A DNA stretch of 64,000 bases from Longimicrobiales bacterium (GTDB taxonomy: Bacteria; Gemmatimonadota; Gemmatimonadetes; Longimicrobiales; Gaopeijiaceae). How positions within the stretch are numbered: position 1 is the stretch's first letter; each line of letters begins with the position of its first letter. The position numbers and the translations under genes are program-made. The stretch lies in assembly GCA_958296005.1 (NCBI GenBank), contig CATQHQ010000001.1:1070134-1134133 (forward strand), read 5' to 3'. The notes beneath the pieces were generated by a model. That model had not been told where the DNA came from. It searched no databases and worked only from the letters and a program-made list of their open reading frames with translations. This document shows, in pieces, positions 1 through 9,238 of the stretch.

Positions 1-1986
1 ACCAATCACACCTTCCAAGTAAGTCGTATGCTGGCGCTGTTTCGTGTAGTCTGCGTACGCCTCGTATGCGTCATTAAGGAGCTTGTCGTAAAACACGATT
101 CGTGCATTGTAAATGCGCCGCAGGAGATCAATTGAACGCCCTTTTCCTCCTACGTTAGACCATTCGGGTGGTTCCTTTCCCAGCAACACCACAAATTCAA
201 CTGGTTCATGCACTCGTTCCTGAGCAGCAAGAAGCTTCGACATAGCTGCCTTGTACTTCTCCAACTGATTGACCAGTTGTGCCGTAACGACAATCCTCTC
301 CGGTCGCTTGAGCTCTATAATGACGTGCTGACCAGCGGTCTTGCGGTACCTTATGTCAAGTCGTGCGAACCTCTCTTCCTTGGTCAACTTAGCATCTACG
401 TCCTCGAATAGCTTCGACACACGGCGCTCCATGAATTCGGTGCCCTCAACCCGTTCCCAGGATGGGTCTAGCAACCAAAGATGATCAAACAAGTATTCCT
501 GAACTACACGCTCGAGGGCGTTCTTGTCCACTTTCCGTCGCATCGTGTCAATAATCTCCAGTCGCTGTCTCGCGATCTGGCCGTACAAGCTATTCTCGAC
601 GACATCAAGATTTCTGAACACTGCCAAAGTTGCCTCAAGATCCCCATCCGACACTAGCTCGAGCCGTCTTAGGTCCTCGTTAGCTCTATAGAACTCAAAA
701 GCCAAGACGGCGTGCTTGATCAGATTTTTTTGCTCGTCCACGTCTTCTATCCGAATCTGGTTTAGGCGTCCGAGCCAATGGCGGGCCTTTCTCTTGGGCT
801 GTGGCGGCAACTTTTCCAACCACCTCTTCACCTCCGGTATGTTCACAGCCTTTTCCAGGCCTTCACGAGATCGCAATTCCCTCCAACGTGCCTGGATATG
901 CTTCAGCTCCTTCTCGACGAGTTGATGCAGCTGTCGGTACCTGGGGTCGTCCTCCACAATGCGCTGACGACTACTTGTGGCGGCGTCTTCATCTTGCCGA
1001 GTCTTCGGGCCGTCATATTGGTCAAGATCGTCAACGCGAAGTTCGCCGATCAGGTAGCTGGCGTAAACACCCCGTTCCGGGAAATCCGTAAGCATGTCCT
1101 CCTGCGCCAGCTTGCCGCGTACAAAGATGGCGATGCGATTCAGGTTGTCGCCAGGGCGGTCGTCGGCACCGTCCTGGTCCTCCAGATCTCTTACCTTCCT
1201 GACCGTGGCCAACCAACCGGTAACCTTCAGTTCGTCATGAGCGATATTCCTCGTCCGGCACTCGTGGTTCTCGATGTTCTTGCATTGAGCTCGAACATCC
1301 TCTTGGTCGCCATATGTCCACATGTACCGAATCTTGTCGTAGTAGTCTCGGTCGGCTGGCATGATCTCGTCGTCGTCGACGAAGACTCGGAACCCCTGCT
1401 TGGCACCGATAATCGAAAAGCGGCGAGCTACTCGTTTCTTGAGTCCGGCACTCGTGCGAATGGACTGGCGGCGCCGAAGTTTGCGAAGAGTGAGTCGGGT
1501 ACCGACAAGAAAGTCGGTGTTGTCGACAGGCAAGTGCTCCGCATGATAAGTTCCAGATCCTGCCCGCTGGATTTCCTTGCGTATCTTGGCTGCGTCCAAT
1601 CGAAAAGCACTCGCGGTTCCTCCCTTGATGGTTTCAACATCCACGACGTCTGCAACTGAGAACAACGACAGCTTCCCGATTCCTTTCCGGCCCATGGGAC
1701 GTCTGTCCTTCTTCGTCATGCCCGGTTGCTTGTCGCGTCTCCGGTAGCCAACGTTCAGGAAGCGATCAACGATGTCGTCTGGAGTCATTCCGATGCCGTC
1801 GTCTTGGATCACGATGGTGCCGGCGTCTTTATTCCAATTAACTCGAACTTCCGACGCGTCGGCATCCCAAGCGTTGGCCACGGTTTCCGAGAGAACGGCC
1901 GGGACGTTGCTGTAGAGGTTGATGCCCAAGTGTTCCAGCACATTCAGGCTGATTGTTAGGGGGAAGTCGCGCTGGGCACCACTCAT
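1..1986 (-). CDS. GHKL (MutL/MORC-like) ATPase fused to a PD-(D/E)XK nuclease domain, truncated by the window edge
   Basis: This frame is open from an ATG at 1986 to the left edge (662 codons, C-terminus missing). Residues about 15-130 form a GHKL ATPase fold: an N-box (ETVANAWDAD), a DDGIGMT motif and a GRKGIGKLS lid. Residues about 540-560 read RLDIRYR followed by HVIIELKRP, the D...ExK pattern of PD-(D/E)XK endonucleases. The ATG overlaps the stop of the cytosine methyltransferase gene by 4 nt, so the two are probably translated together. GHKL ATPase-nucleases next to Dcm-type methylases are known in predicted restriction-modification systems. I infer this is the restriction subunit of such a pair, either independent of or recruited by the neighbouring DISARM operon. 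The family call is firm; the role is inferred. Confidence 0.8.
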   Translation of the reverse strand, partial: MSGAQRDFPLTISLNVLEHLGINLYSNVPAVLSETVANAWDADASEVRVNWNKDAGTIVIQDDGIGMTPDDIVDRFLNVGYRRRDKQPGMTKKDRRPMGRKGIGKLSLFSVADVVDVETIKGGTASAFRLDAAKIRKEIQRAGSGTYHAEHLPVDNTDFLVGTRLTLRKLRRRQSIRTSAGLKKRVARRFSIIGAKQGFRVFVDDDEIMPADRDYYDKIRYMWTYGDQEDVRAQCKNIENHECRTRNIAHDELKVTGWLATVRKVRDLEDQDGADDRPGDNLNRIAIFVRGKLAQEDMLTDFPERGVYASYLIGELRVDDLDQYDGPKTRQDEDAATSSRQRIVEDDPRYRQLHQLVEKELKHIQARWRELRSREGLEKAVNIPEVKRWLEKLPPQPKRKARHWLGRLNQIRIEDVDEQKNLIKHAVLAFEFYRANEDLRRLELVSDGDLEATLAVFRNLDVVENSLYGQIARQRLEIIDTMRRKVDKNALERVVQEYLFDHLWLLDPSWERVEGTEFMERRVSKLFEDVDAKLTKEERFARLDIRYRKTAGQHVIIELKRPERIVVTAQLVNQLEKYKAAMSKLLAAQERVHEPVEFVVLLGKEPPEWSNVGGKGRSIDLLRRIYNARIVFYDKLLNDAYEAYADYTKQRQHTTYLEGVIG

Positions 1987-3119
1987 GTCGTATGCTTCTC
2001 CAAGTGGGATCGGACAGACCGGGCGATCGCTCTTGCAAGCATGACGGGAACGGCGTTGCCGATCATCCGGCCCATAGTCTTGAAGCGAACCTTGGCGTCG
2101 GGTTCGACGAACTGATAGGTCGGGGGGAATGACTGGAGAACGGAGCCTTCGCGTAGTGACAAGGCGCGATCTTGATCTGGGTGGCCGAATCGCCCATTGC
2201 CGAATCCGTAGAACTGAGTCGTGATCGTCGGTGCGGGTGCATCCCACTGCATGCGGCCGTAGACGGAGCGGTAGGTACTGCCGTTGTCGGTCTTATGGCA
2301 GGCGGCTATAAGCTCGTGGTCCCAATCCCGCCAGGTGCCGCCAGGCTTGGCCGCGCGGATCCGGGCAAGGTTCAGCGACGAGAGGCGGCTGCAGCGATGA
2401 AGCGAGTCGTCGGCATCCACGCCACCTGCTTCCAGCGTGGGAAACTGCCCAATAGCGTCCTTCGCCGTCGGATGATGTTCGGGTGCGTGCGTGCGGGCTT
2501 CCAACTCGATGTCGCCCAGCAATGACGCTAGCAGTACCAACCGGAAACGGCGTTGAGGAACACCGTAGTCGGGGGAGTAAGCAATCTGGCAATAGGGCCG
2601 CCCGTATCCCGTGCGGCGAAGCGTTGCAAGGAAATCGTCGAACACTTCGCCACCTCGGAACTTGACTAGCCGGGGTACGTTCTCCATAGACACCACGGTG
2701 GGCCTAGTCTCGCTCACGAGCCGCCCGAACTCGGCCAAGAGCTTCCACTGCGGGTCCGAGTTTTTCTGGTTGTACGTCGAGAACGGCTGGCACGGAGCGC
2801 AACCGACAAGTATGCGGGGAAGCTCGTGGCTAAACAGGGCGTCGACGTCGTTGCCTGCCATGGACGCTACGTCGCGTCGAATGAACGGAGCGTTGTTGTT
2901 GCGCTCGAAAGGATATCGGCAATCCCCATCGGTGTCGATTCCCGCGGCGATGTGGAAGCCCTCCAGCAGGAAGCCATGCGACAGTCCTCCGGCTCCGCAG
3001 AAGATGTCCACCACGCTGGCGACGGGCTCGACTCTTCCCCGGTGGCAGGAGTTCCGCTCGGAGTCGCCAGAGTTGCGAGGTCGAGTCATCCGGCGAACCT
3101 GCTGATCGGTGTCTCTCAT
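1983..3119 (-). CDS. DNA (cytosine-5) methyltransferase (DrmMII/Dcm-like)
   Basis: The 378-aa protein carries the ordered C5-methylase motifs: motif I VVDIFCGAGGLSHGF (SAM binding, about residue 36), motif IV GCAPCQPFS with the catalytic Cys, motif VI SMENVPRL, motif VIII QRRFRLVLL, and motif X GNAVPVMLARAI near the C-terminus. It transfers methyl groups to cytosine C5 in DNA, presumably marking self DNA. ATG at 3119 is used. The gene lies 169 nt downstream of drmB and overlaps the following ATPase-nuclease gene by 4 nt (ATGA). In class 2 DISARM the 5mC methylase is DrmMII, but this operon also encodes the class 1 adenine methylase. The gene could therefore belong to DISARM or to a separate restriction pair with its downstream partner. 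The target sequence cannot be read from the gene. Confidence 0.9.
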   Translation of the reverse strand: MRDTDQQVRRMTRPRNSGDSERNSCHRGRVEPVASVVDIFCGAGGLSHGFLLEGFHIAAGIDTDGDCRYPFERNNNAPFIRRDVASMAGNDVDALFSHELPRILVGCAPCQPFSTYNQKNSDPQWKLLAEFGRLVSETRPTVVSMENVPRLVKFRGGEVFDDFLATLRRTGYGRPYCQIAYSPDYGVPQRRFRLVLLASLLGDIELEARTHAPEHHPTAKDAIGQFPTLEAGGVDADDSLHRCSRLSSLNLARIRAAKPGGTWRDWDHELIAACHKTDNGSTYRSVYGRMQWDAPAPTITTQFYGFGNGRFGHPDQDRALSLREGSVLQSFPPTYQFVEPDAKVRFKTMGRMIGNAVPVMLARAIARSVRSHLEKHTT

Positions 3120-3288
3120 CGGAATCGGCCTCCCGTGGCATGGGTACCCGAAGATAACCGGAGGCAGGCGGGCTTCACAATGCGGATGGGCACGTCGCCG
3201 GCAACCGCACCAGCAGGACGCGGTCGATCAGGCCTTGGAGTGGCCGGTCACGGTTAGGGCGATGGGGTGGTCTCGGACCAGGAGGCTA

Positions 3289-5190
3289 TCACCACGGCTC
3301 GGCGAAAAAGGCCGCGTCCTCCTGGCCGATCACCGGCACGACCAAGGCGCGGTCGAGGTAGTCGTTGCGCATCTCGCACGAAGTTTCCGCCACGAGCGCG
3401 CAAGCGTGGCAGGCGGCACCCAGGAGCAGGCGGCCTTCCATGCCGCTCTCGTGGGAGTGCTGGGCGCAGATTGGATCGTTGGAGCACAGGGCGGCGGCAC
3501 GGCGGGCGTAGTCCAAGTGGTCTTCGATCCGCCGGGCCTGCTGGACCAAGCCGCCCAGGGTTCCGTCGGCGTCGGGGCTGCCGGTGTAGAGCAGGATGCC
3601 GTAGCGATCGTCTTCTGCGTACACGCGTTCGCGGATTGACGTGGCGGGGTAGCCGCACCGCATCGCTAGCGACTGGATGAGCAAGTGCGACAGCGTGTGA
3701 AGGAGGATGTAGGGGCCGCCGGGAAACGGGCGCCTGGACTTGCGGTCTTCGGACCAAGCCTCGTGGCCTGCGTGCAGGGCGGCTAAGCGTTCTTGGACGG
3801 CGGCGCGTTTCAGCCATTCCTGCACGGCGGCTGTCTCCAGCTGTATGAACACGCCTTCCCCCCGGTTCTCAATGGCCGGAAACCATTCCAGGTCCTCCGC
3901 CAAGGCGGCGTACTCCAGCTCCGAGTCGTACTCGCCGTGGATGTCGGGGGTGATCGCTTCCAGCCGCGTGAAGCCGACTAAGGCCAGTACCTCGCGTAGC
4001 CGGTGAAGCTGGACGACGCACGCGATGCGGGTATCGGCTGGCGAACGTTGCGTGACGGCGCCTTGCAAAGTGCCGAGGGGCTGCGGGCGCCGCCACGCGG
4101 TGTCAGGAAGCCGCCGGGCGTGGAACTTGGGGTCGATGGGCACGTCGTCGCCATAGCCTTCGGGAACGCTCAGGATGGCGTCGAGTTCGACGCGCTTTAC
4201 GGGCTGATTGCTGCCCTTGCCTTCTTTCTTCTCCGCGATGGCCTTGAGGACCGGCTCGTCGTCGAAGGGAGCCAGTGCGCTCGCCACGTAGGGCTTCTTC
4301 TTGATGGCCGCCAAGACGACAGCGTTGTCCACGATCTGCAAGTCGTTCCAATGTGCATCGACGGTGCGGCTAATCTCGGAAGCGGGATCCGGAAGCGACA
4401 GTGCGCTCACGATCTGCGCGAAGTAGGCGTTGGACGCCGTGCGGACGAGGAGCCTAGCCGGATGGCTACACGACTCGTTGGCGTTGCCCAGCCACGGACG
4501 GGCGCCCGTGCATGTTCCGAGGGCACCGAGCGACACGTCGGCCGCTTCAAACAGGCGACGGCGCTTGCCGCACTCGCAACGCACTACGAGTTCGCCCAAG
4601 TCGCCCGCGGTGCCGGTCTGGTCCAGCCACAGTTGGCGGGGACAGGACGAAACGCGCGAGCCCACTCCCCGAGCCCTGTCGCTCGGCTGCGCCGAGTGGG
4701 CGAAAGCTCGCCAATCGAGATCGTCCAAGTGACCGCGAGGACACGCACGAACATGGACCGCCGGCACTACCGGGCGGTTGTCAAAGCGGCGTCTCTCGTC
4801 CAGTGCCTTGCGGTGGACCAAGCGACGAGAGCCGCCACGCGCACGCGGCTGGTCCGAAGGGGAGGCGCCGTCCCTCCTCTTCTTGCTCGCGGACTCCTGC
4901 ACCAGGAACCACTCGGGAAACCGCCAAGCGCCGACTCCCGGTTGCCCTTCCCAAGGCTTGACCGAGTCCGCTGCGGGCGGCGAGTAGAGCCGGGGGAAGG
5001 ACACGCCCGTCATCGTCTCCAGCTTGTGCGACAACCGGGGCTCCAGGATTTCCTCAAGCTCGTCCGGGTCCGGCCATGTCTCCAGCCCGCCCATGACCGC
5101 CGCGTGGTGCGGCATGTCGATAAGAGCGCCGGGCCCCCAGGTGGTGATCACCTGCCCGCGCCGTATCTGGCCGTGAGCCTTGGCCCTCAC
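3289..5190 (-). CDS. drmB: DISARM protein DrmB (DUF1998)
   Basis: DrmB is a core DISARM component that works with DrmA in the anti-phage complex. The start is a GTG at 5190 whose last bases form the TGA stop of drmA (GTGA), giving 633 aa, usual for the family. The N-terminus reads GQIRRGQVITTWGPGALIDM, typical of DrmB. A CxC zinc-binding motif (VRCECGKRRR) sits near residue 205. The C-terminal DUF1998 region (about 490-600) contains HTLSHLLIQSLAMRCGY and a Cys cluster (ICAQH, then CHAC and CE). A frame extending further upstream exists but is not favoured because of the coupled GTG. No PLD nuclease gene (drmC) follows, which is unusual. Confidence 0.88.
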   Translation of the reverse strand: MRAKAHGQIRRGQVITTWGPGALIDMPHHAAVMGGLETWPDPDELEEILEPRLSHKLETMTGVSFPRLYSPPAADSVKPWEGQPGVGAWRFPEWFLVQESASKKRRDGASPSDQPRARGGSRRLVHRKALDERRRFDNRPVVPAVHVRACPRGHLDDLDWRAFAHSAQPSDRARGVGSRVSSCPRQLWLDQTGTAGDLGELVVRCECGKRRRLFEAADVSLGALGTCTGARPWLGNANESCSHPARLLVRTASNAYFAQIVSALSLPDPASEISRTVDAHWNDLQIVDNAVVLAAIKKKPYVASALAPFDDEPVLKAIAEKKEGKGSNQPVKRVELDAILSVPEGYGDDVPIDPKFHARRLPDTAWRRPQPLGTLQGAVTQRSPADTRIACVVQLHRLREVLALVGFTRLEAITPDIHGEYDSELEYAALAEDLEWFPAIENRGEGVFIQLETAAVQEWLKRAAVQERLAALHAGHEAWSEDRKSRRPFPGGPYILLHTLSHLLIQSLAMRCGYPATSIRERVYAEDDRYGILLYTGSPDADGTLGGLVQQARRIEDHLDYARRAAALCSNDPICAQHSHESGMEGRLLLGAACHACALVAETSCEMRNDYLDRALVVPVIGQEDAAFFAEPW

Positions 5191-8100
5191 GGTCTGCGTC
5201 CTGCCGGGCTCGGGTCCTTCACGTAGACGTTCACTTCCGGCTCGACGTCGCGCAGCGAGCGGTTGGCGCGGAACTTGCGATGATGCTCGGTCTCGAAATC
5301 TCGGTCCAGCATCTCGCGAAGCAACGGTTGTAAAGTCCGCCGCTTGTACTCCTCGTACTTCTGATACTTGATGCCTACGCCTACCTCTCCGTAGGAATCG
5401 ACCACGTATTGCCACGAGTCCAGCAAATCCACGATCCGGTAGCGAACGCTGCGTACAAGCTCGTCTCGCTCGCCGTCATCCGCGACGGCCGGCTGATCGT
5501 GGACCCGCTCAAGGAACGCGTCCAGCAGCATCCGCTCGATGTCGGCACGCTCGTCTGCCAAGCGCCGGGGTCCCGTGGGCGGTGCCAACGCCGGGTTACC
5601 GTGGCGTGCCAGCGTCACCATGGCGCCTGCAAGCCCGCGGTCGAGGGCGCGGGCAGCGAACGGCGTGACGCTGGTCACCTCGACAGAACGGTAGAAGGTC
5701 TCATGGTAGCTGCCGAACGTCTCGTAGTGCGACCGGTCGCGCGGCCTGTGGACGTTCAGTAGCGTCACGACCAATCCGGGCCGGCTACTGTCCCGGCCTA
5801 CGCGGCTCGTGGCTTGAATGTACTCGGCGTGGGTCTTCGGCTGACCCTGGACGAGCATGAGTCCCAACCGAGAGATGTCGAGGCCCACCGAGATCATATT
5901 GGTCGCGATGGCGTAGTCCACGGAGCGTTGCTCGTGCGACGCGAGGCTGAGCCGTTGACGCGCCTCTGCCACCTTGTTGGTCGGGACCCGCGAAGTGAGT
6001 TCGACCACGTCGCTGACGAAGCGACGACTTCGGAACAGTCCGGCGGGGGTGGGTTGCGACGCGTCGCCCACCGCAATCCGGTGCCGGTTGCCGATGCGCT
6101 GGAGCGTATTGCGCACCTCTTCCTCCAGAATGCGTCTGGCCCCGCCGAGTTCGCGCAGGCTGTTGAAGTAGCCCAGCAGCGTCATGTATGGGTCGGCCGG
6201 ATTGTTCTTGTTGTGATGGCCGCCCGCTTCCCGGTATGCCTTCTCTGCCGCGCCCATCAAGGCCAGCACGACCCGTCGCATCACGACCTTGGGATTGCGG
6301 CCCTGAGCGGCGATGCCCAAGTAGAGGCGCGCGGGCGTCTCGGAGGCCGGTGCAGTGCGCGCGAAAAAGGAATCGTCGCGCGTGGGGCCTGGAGGCGGGA
6401 ACACCCGCGTCTCGGGACGGGCAAACAGCGCCCGTATCTGATTTTGGGCTTGACGGACGGTGGCCGTGGAAGCCACGATCTTGGGGGCCGCGCCCGACCT
6501 CTCGCACAGCGCTTCGATAGCGGTCTCGTACAGGCCGACCATGGTGCCCAAGGGTCCTGAGATCAGGTGCAGTTCATCTTGGACGATCAGGTCGGGTGGC
6601 TGCAGCGGCCTGGGCAAGGGGGTTCCCTTGCCCGGCTCCGAAGCGCCGTAGAAACCGTGGGGGCCGACGCGGCCCGCGCCTCCCAGGAGCACGCCGCACG
6701 CGCCCGTCCACGGCAGGGACGCGAACTTGTCCACCGTCGCGACCAGGAACGCCGGAAGACGCCGGTACAAGGGCTCGTCCACAGCGACAATCGGGAGCGG
6801 CCGGTCGCCGCTGAAGTCGCAAGCAAAGTCGGTACACGCGATGCGGAGGTTACGCGGCCTGTCGTCGTCGGGCTCAAGCTGGAACGAATCTGGCTCGAAC
6901 CGCCTACCGCACCAGGGGCACTCCTCCAAAGGAATGGGCGACGGCTTGCTGCGCGGACTCGATTTGTACTGGATAATGCGCTTGCGGGCCGTGTCGCGGT
7001 GCTTGTCGCGCTTGTGTCCCAGAACGTTCGGCGTTGCCGCCTTGCCGACCCAAAGGCCGATCTCGAACGGCCACTCTCCGTAGCGCGAAGGGTTGCTGTC
7101 GCGTTCCAGTTCCAAGGCGCACACGAGCCCAGCCGCGCGCGCTAACTGGTCGAAGGTGAGAAGGCGCAGCGTGTAACGCATGACCACGGACACGCCGGCA
7201 CCCCGGTGCGCGGACGGTCCCGTGTCGCGTAGCCGGCGAAGAACCATTGCGATGGCCGCCAACCCCAGGTACGCCTCTGTCTTGCCGCCACCAGTAGGGA
7301 AGAACAGGAGATCCACGATCTTGCGGTCGCCATGCGCCGGGTCGGCCAAGCCGGGCAGGTTCAGAAGGATGAAGGCGAGTTGGAAGCTCCTCCAGCGAGG
7401 CGATGCGTCATGGGATGCGGTCGCGTTCGGCATGGCACGGCGCCGAAGGGCAGCTCCCACGGCGCGGTTGGCCACGCGGAATGCGTCCAGCGCGTCGTCG
7501 TCTTCGGCCAGTGCTTCGATTCCGCACTGCATGCGGTCGGCCGCGCGCCCGGCTGAGCTCAGGAGATCCTCCGCCGTCTCGCGGCGCTGGGTAGTCAGCT
7601 GGTCGCGGGCGGTGGAGCCGGCGCCGTCGCTGGCAGCGGATGAGCCCTCTAGTTCCCGGCGGCGGGCCCCGATCCATTCCCGATAGCGGTCCACCAACGG
7701 CAACAGGGTCGCCCTTGCCGCGTCGCCGTCCGCCAATGCGCCAAGTTCGTCCATCGCCAACACGGCGCCGGGAACGTCGTCCATCGTCTCGGTCTTCTCC
7801 ACATGAGCGCTGGGCATCCAGGCCGTGCGGATCACGCGGCACTCCCCGTCGACGAGGTCCCACTCGGCGGATACGCCATGGCCGGCCGCGTACTCGGGCG
7901 AATCGGCGTAGTGCAAGTCGGCAACCTGCTCGTCCCGGTCGCCCAACTCCGAGCCTCGGGGGTCGGGACGAGCCACGAACGGCAACGCGTTTTTCACTTC
8001 AACGCAGGGCTGAAAGACAAAGATCAAGTCGGGGTCGCCGTCCGCGTCATTCACGGCCTCGCGGCGATTCACCAAGAACACCGACACAGCCCTGGTTCCG

Positions 8101-8678
8101 CCGGGAAGCCGACCTGCGAGTTGGGTCCCAACGGCTGGACGACAGATCACTTGGAGCTCAAGTCCTCCAGAGTTCGGAACGCCGGCGACGACCGGCTTTG
8201 GCCCGGCCCCAAGGGAAACCGACGCCGTTTCGCTGCGAGAGCGACGACGCCAAACCGCGACCGGCTGGCCGCCACTCTCGCTCCCCTGGCGCTTGGCATC
8301 CACCTCGTCTCGCTCGTAGTCGCCCCAGGAGACGGTCACGTCGAGAGCGCCGACCCCCGCCTGAACCAGAAAGCTCAAGCCCATGGACGAGGGAAAGAAC
8401 GCCTTCTTGGCAGCTCTCCGCTCCTCGGCGGACTCCTCGCCGAGACCCGCGGCTTCAGGCGTCTCGCCCAGCTCGTCGTCTTCGACCGCGTCCGCGCGTT
8501 GCTCGGGCGGTGCACCCGACGGAACCAGGAATCCAGTCAGATACCACAACGAAGGGCGCTCCCAGCCGGGCAACTGCTCTTCCTCGAAGGCATGGCCGGG
8601 CCAGGGGCCGACCAAGTCCAGGCGCAGGGAGTCGACCAGCCTGTCGCGAACCTCGACGGAGGTTGGCGGCGCGTTCAC
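5187..8678 (-). CDS. drmA: DISARM helicase DrmA
   Basis: DrmA is the large helicase-like subunit of DISARM. Starting at GTG 8678 the protein is 1163 aa. That GTG overlaps the stop of the ruined DUF4276 gene by 4 nt. A TTG at 8714 is possible but less likely. The N-terminus reads VRDRLVDSLRLDLVGPWPG and WYLTGFLVPSG, characteristic of the family. Walker A FFPTGGGKTEAY is near residue 460, the DELH box (LIVQDELHLISGPLGT) near 700, and motif VI-like SRVGRDSSRPGLV near 960, followed by HYETFGSYHETFYRSVE. The overlap chain places drmA directly after the AAA/DUF4276 module and directly before drmB, so all are probably on one transcript. Confidence 0.9.
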   Translation of the reverse strand: MNAPPTSVEVRDRLVDSLRLDLVGPWPGHAFEEEQLPGWERPSLWYLTGFLVPSGAPPEQRADAVEDDELGETPEAAGLGEESAEERRAAKKAFFPSSMGLSFLVQAGVGALDVTVSWGDYERDEVDAKRQGSESGGQPVAVWRRRSRSETASVSLGAGPKPVVAGVPNSGGLELQVICRPAVGTQLAGRLPGGTRAVSVFLVNRREAVNDADGDPDLIFVFQPCVEVKNALPFVARPDPRGSELGDRDEQVADLHYADSPEYAAGHGVSAEWDLVDGECRVIRTAWMPSAHVEKTETMDDVPGAVLAMDELGALADGDAARATLLPLVDRYREWIGARRRELEGSSAASDGAGSTARDQLTTQRRETAEDLLSSAGRAADRMQCGIEALAEDDDALDAFRVANRAVGAALRRRAMPNATASHDASPRWRSFQLAFILLNLPGLADPAHGDRKIVDLLFFPTGGGKTEAYLGLAAIAMVLRRLRDTGPSAHRGAGVSVVMRYTLRLLTFDQLARAAGLVCALELERDSNPSRYGEWPFEIGLWVGKAATPNVLGHKRDKHRDTARKRIIQYKSSPRSKPSPIPLEECPWCGRRFEPDSFQLEPDDDRPRNLRIACTDFACDFSGDRPLPIVAVDEPLYRRLPAFLVATVDKFASLPWTGACGVLLGGAGRVGPHGFYGASEPGKGTPLPRPLQPPDLIVQDELHLISGPLGTMVGLYETAIEALCERSGAAPKIVASTATVRQAQNQIRALFARPETRVFPPPGPTRDDSFFARTAPASETPARLYLGIAAQGRNPKVVMRRVVLALMGAAEKAYREAGGHHNKNNPADPYMTLLGYFNSLRELGGARRILEEEVRNTLQRIGNRHRIAVGDASQPTPAGLFRSRRFVSDVVELTSRVPTNKVAEARQRLSLASHEQRSVDYAIATNMISVGLDISRLGLMLVQGQPKTHAEYIQATSRVGRDSSRPGLVVTLLNVHRPRDRSHYETFGSYHETFYRSVEVTSVTPFAARALDRGLAGAMVTLARHGNPALAPPTGPRRLADERADIERMLLDAFLERVHDQPAVADDGERDELVRSVRYRIVDLLDSWQYVVDSYGEVGVGIKYQKYEEYKRRTLQPLLREMLDRDFETEHHRKFRANRSLRDVEPEVNVYVKDPSPAGRRP

Positions 8679-9238
8679 TCGCCCGCGGACCCTTGGGCGG
8701 TTACGCCGCGCCAACGCGAGCGAAGCTCCGTTGCCATGTCACGCCACAGCTTGTCGAACGAGGAAGCCAATCGTGCGCCGCCATGTCGAAGGCCCCCGTG
8801 AGCGACGCTTGGTGCACAGCGGGTCGGTAGGCTCCCTCCGACGCTTGGTGGCGGCTCAGCCACCCCTTGGCGTCTCGGATGCTTTCCGGGTCGGCAGGCG
8901 AAGCCATGTCCGCTCACGTCTTGGCGAGGACGACTCGCGTCGTCCGGTCTGGCCGGGTCCTCGCGGCACGCCGCGCCAACCGAGGCCCGAGCTCGGCTGG
9001 GCAATCCGCATCGGCGTCCAGGAGAACCAGAACCAGCCCTGCGGGAGCGACCCGTCCCGCCAGGAAGTCGATGGCATCCTCGAAGTAGGGCCTCTTCACC
9101 ACCTGTTGCCTTCCCCGCCGGAGAATGGTGATCCTGAGGTGCGCCGGGCGCCACGACACCGGCGATCCTGCGTAGCAGCACCGGCGCGGCGAGCGTCTCG
9201 CCCTTCCCTTCCACGATGACCCTGACGTCGCATGTCAC
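8675..9238 (-). pseudogene. Disrupted DUF4276 (TOPRIM-like) gene paired with AAA ATPase copy A
   Basis: A GTG at 9238 overlaps the AAA ATPase stop (GTGA) and opens VTCDVRVIVEGKGET, the start of a DUF4276-type TOPRIM-like protein. The family continuation is found in other frames. LRITILRRGRQQVVKRPYFE and LVLVLLDADADCPAELGP are in a second frame after a shift near 9155. That frame meets TGA at 8914-8916 right after VVLAKT, where the family usually continues REFEAWFLA. It resumes with PADPESIRDAKGWLSRH, so about 25 residues seem deleted. SFDKLWRD lies back in the first frame after a second shift near 8760. Two shifts, one stop and an apparent deletion indicate a real pseudogene. Sequencing error could explain one lesion but hardly all. 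DUF4276 proteins are putative nuclease effectors of RecF-like ATPases. Confidence 0.78.

Noticed and set aside
3120..3288. Possible drmC remnant between drmB and the cytosine methylase gene
   Set aside because: Only very short open pieces (for example LIDRVLLVRL) are present and none shows the HxK motif of PLD nucleases.
4003..5226. Long plus-strand open frames opposite drmB, drmA and other GC-rich genes
   Set aside because: They are shadows created by high GC in third positions; translations lack domain motifs and conflict with clear minus-strand genes.
8675..9238. DUF4276 as an intact 187-aa gene in the first frame
   Set aside because: After about residue 27 the family motifs appear in another frame, and that frame has a stop and a gap.
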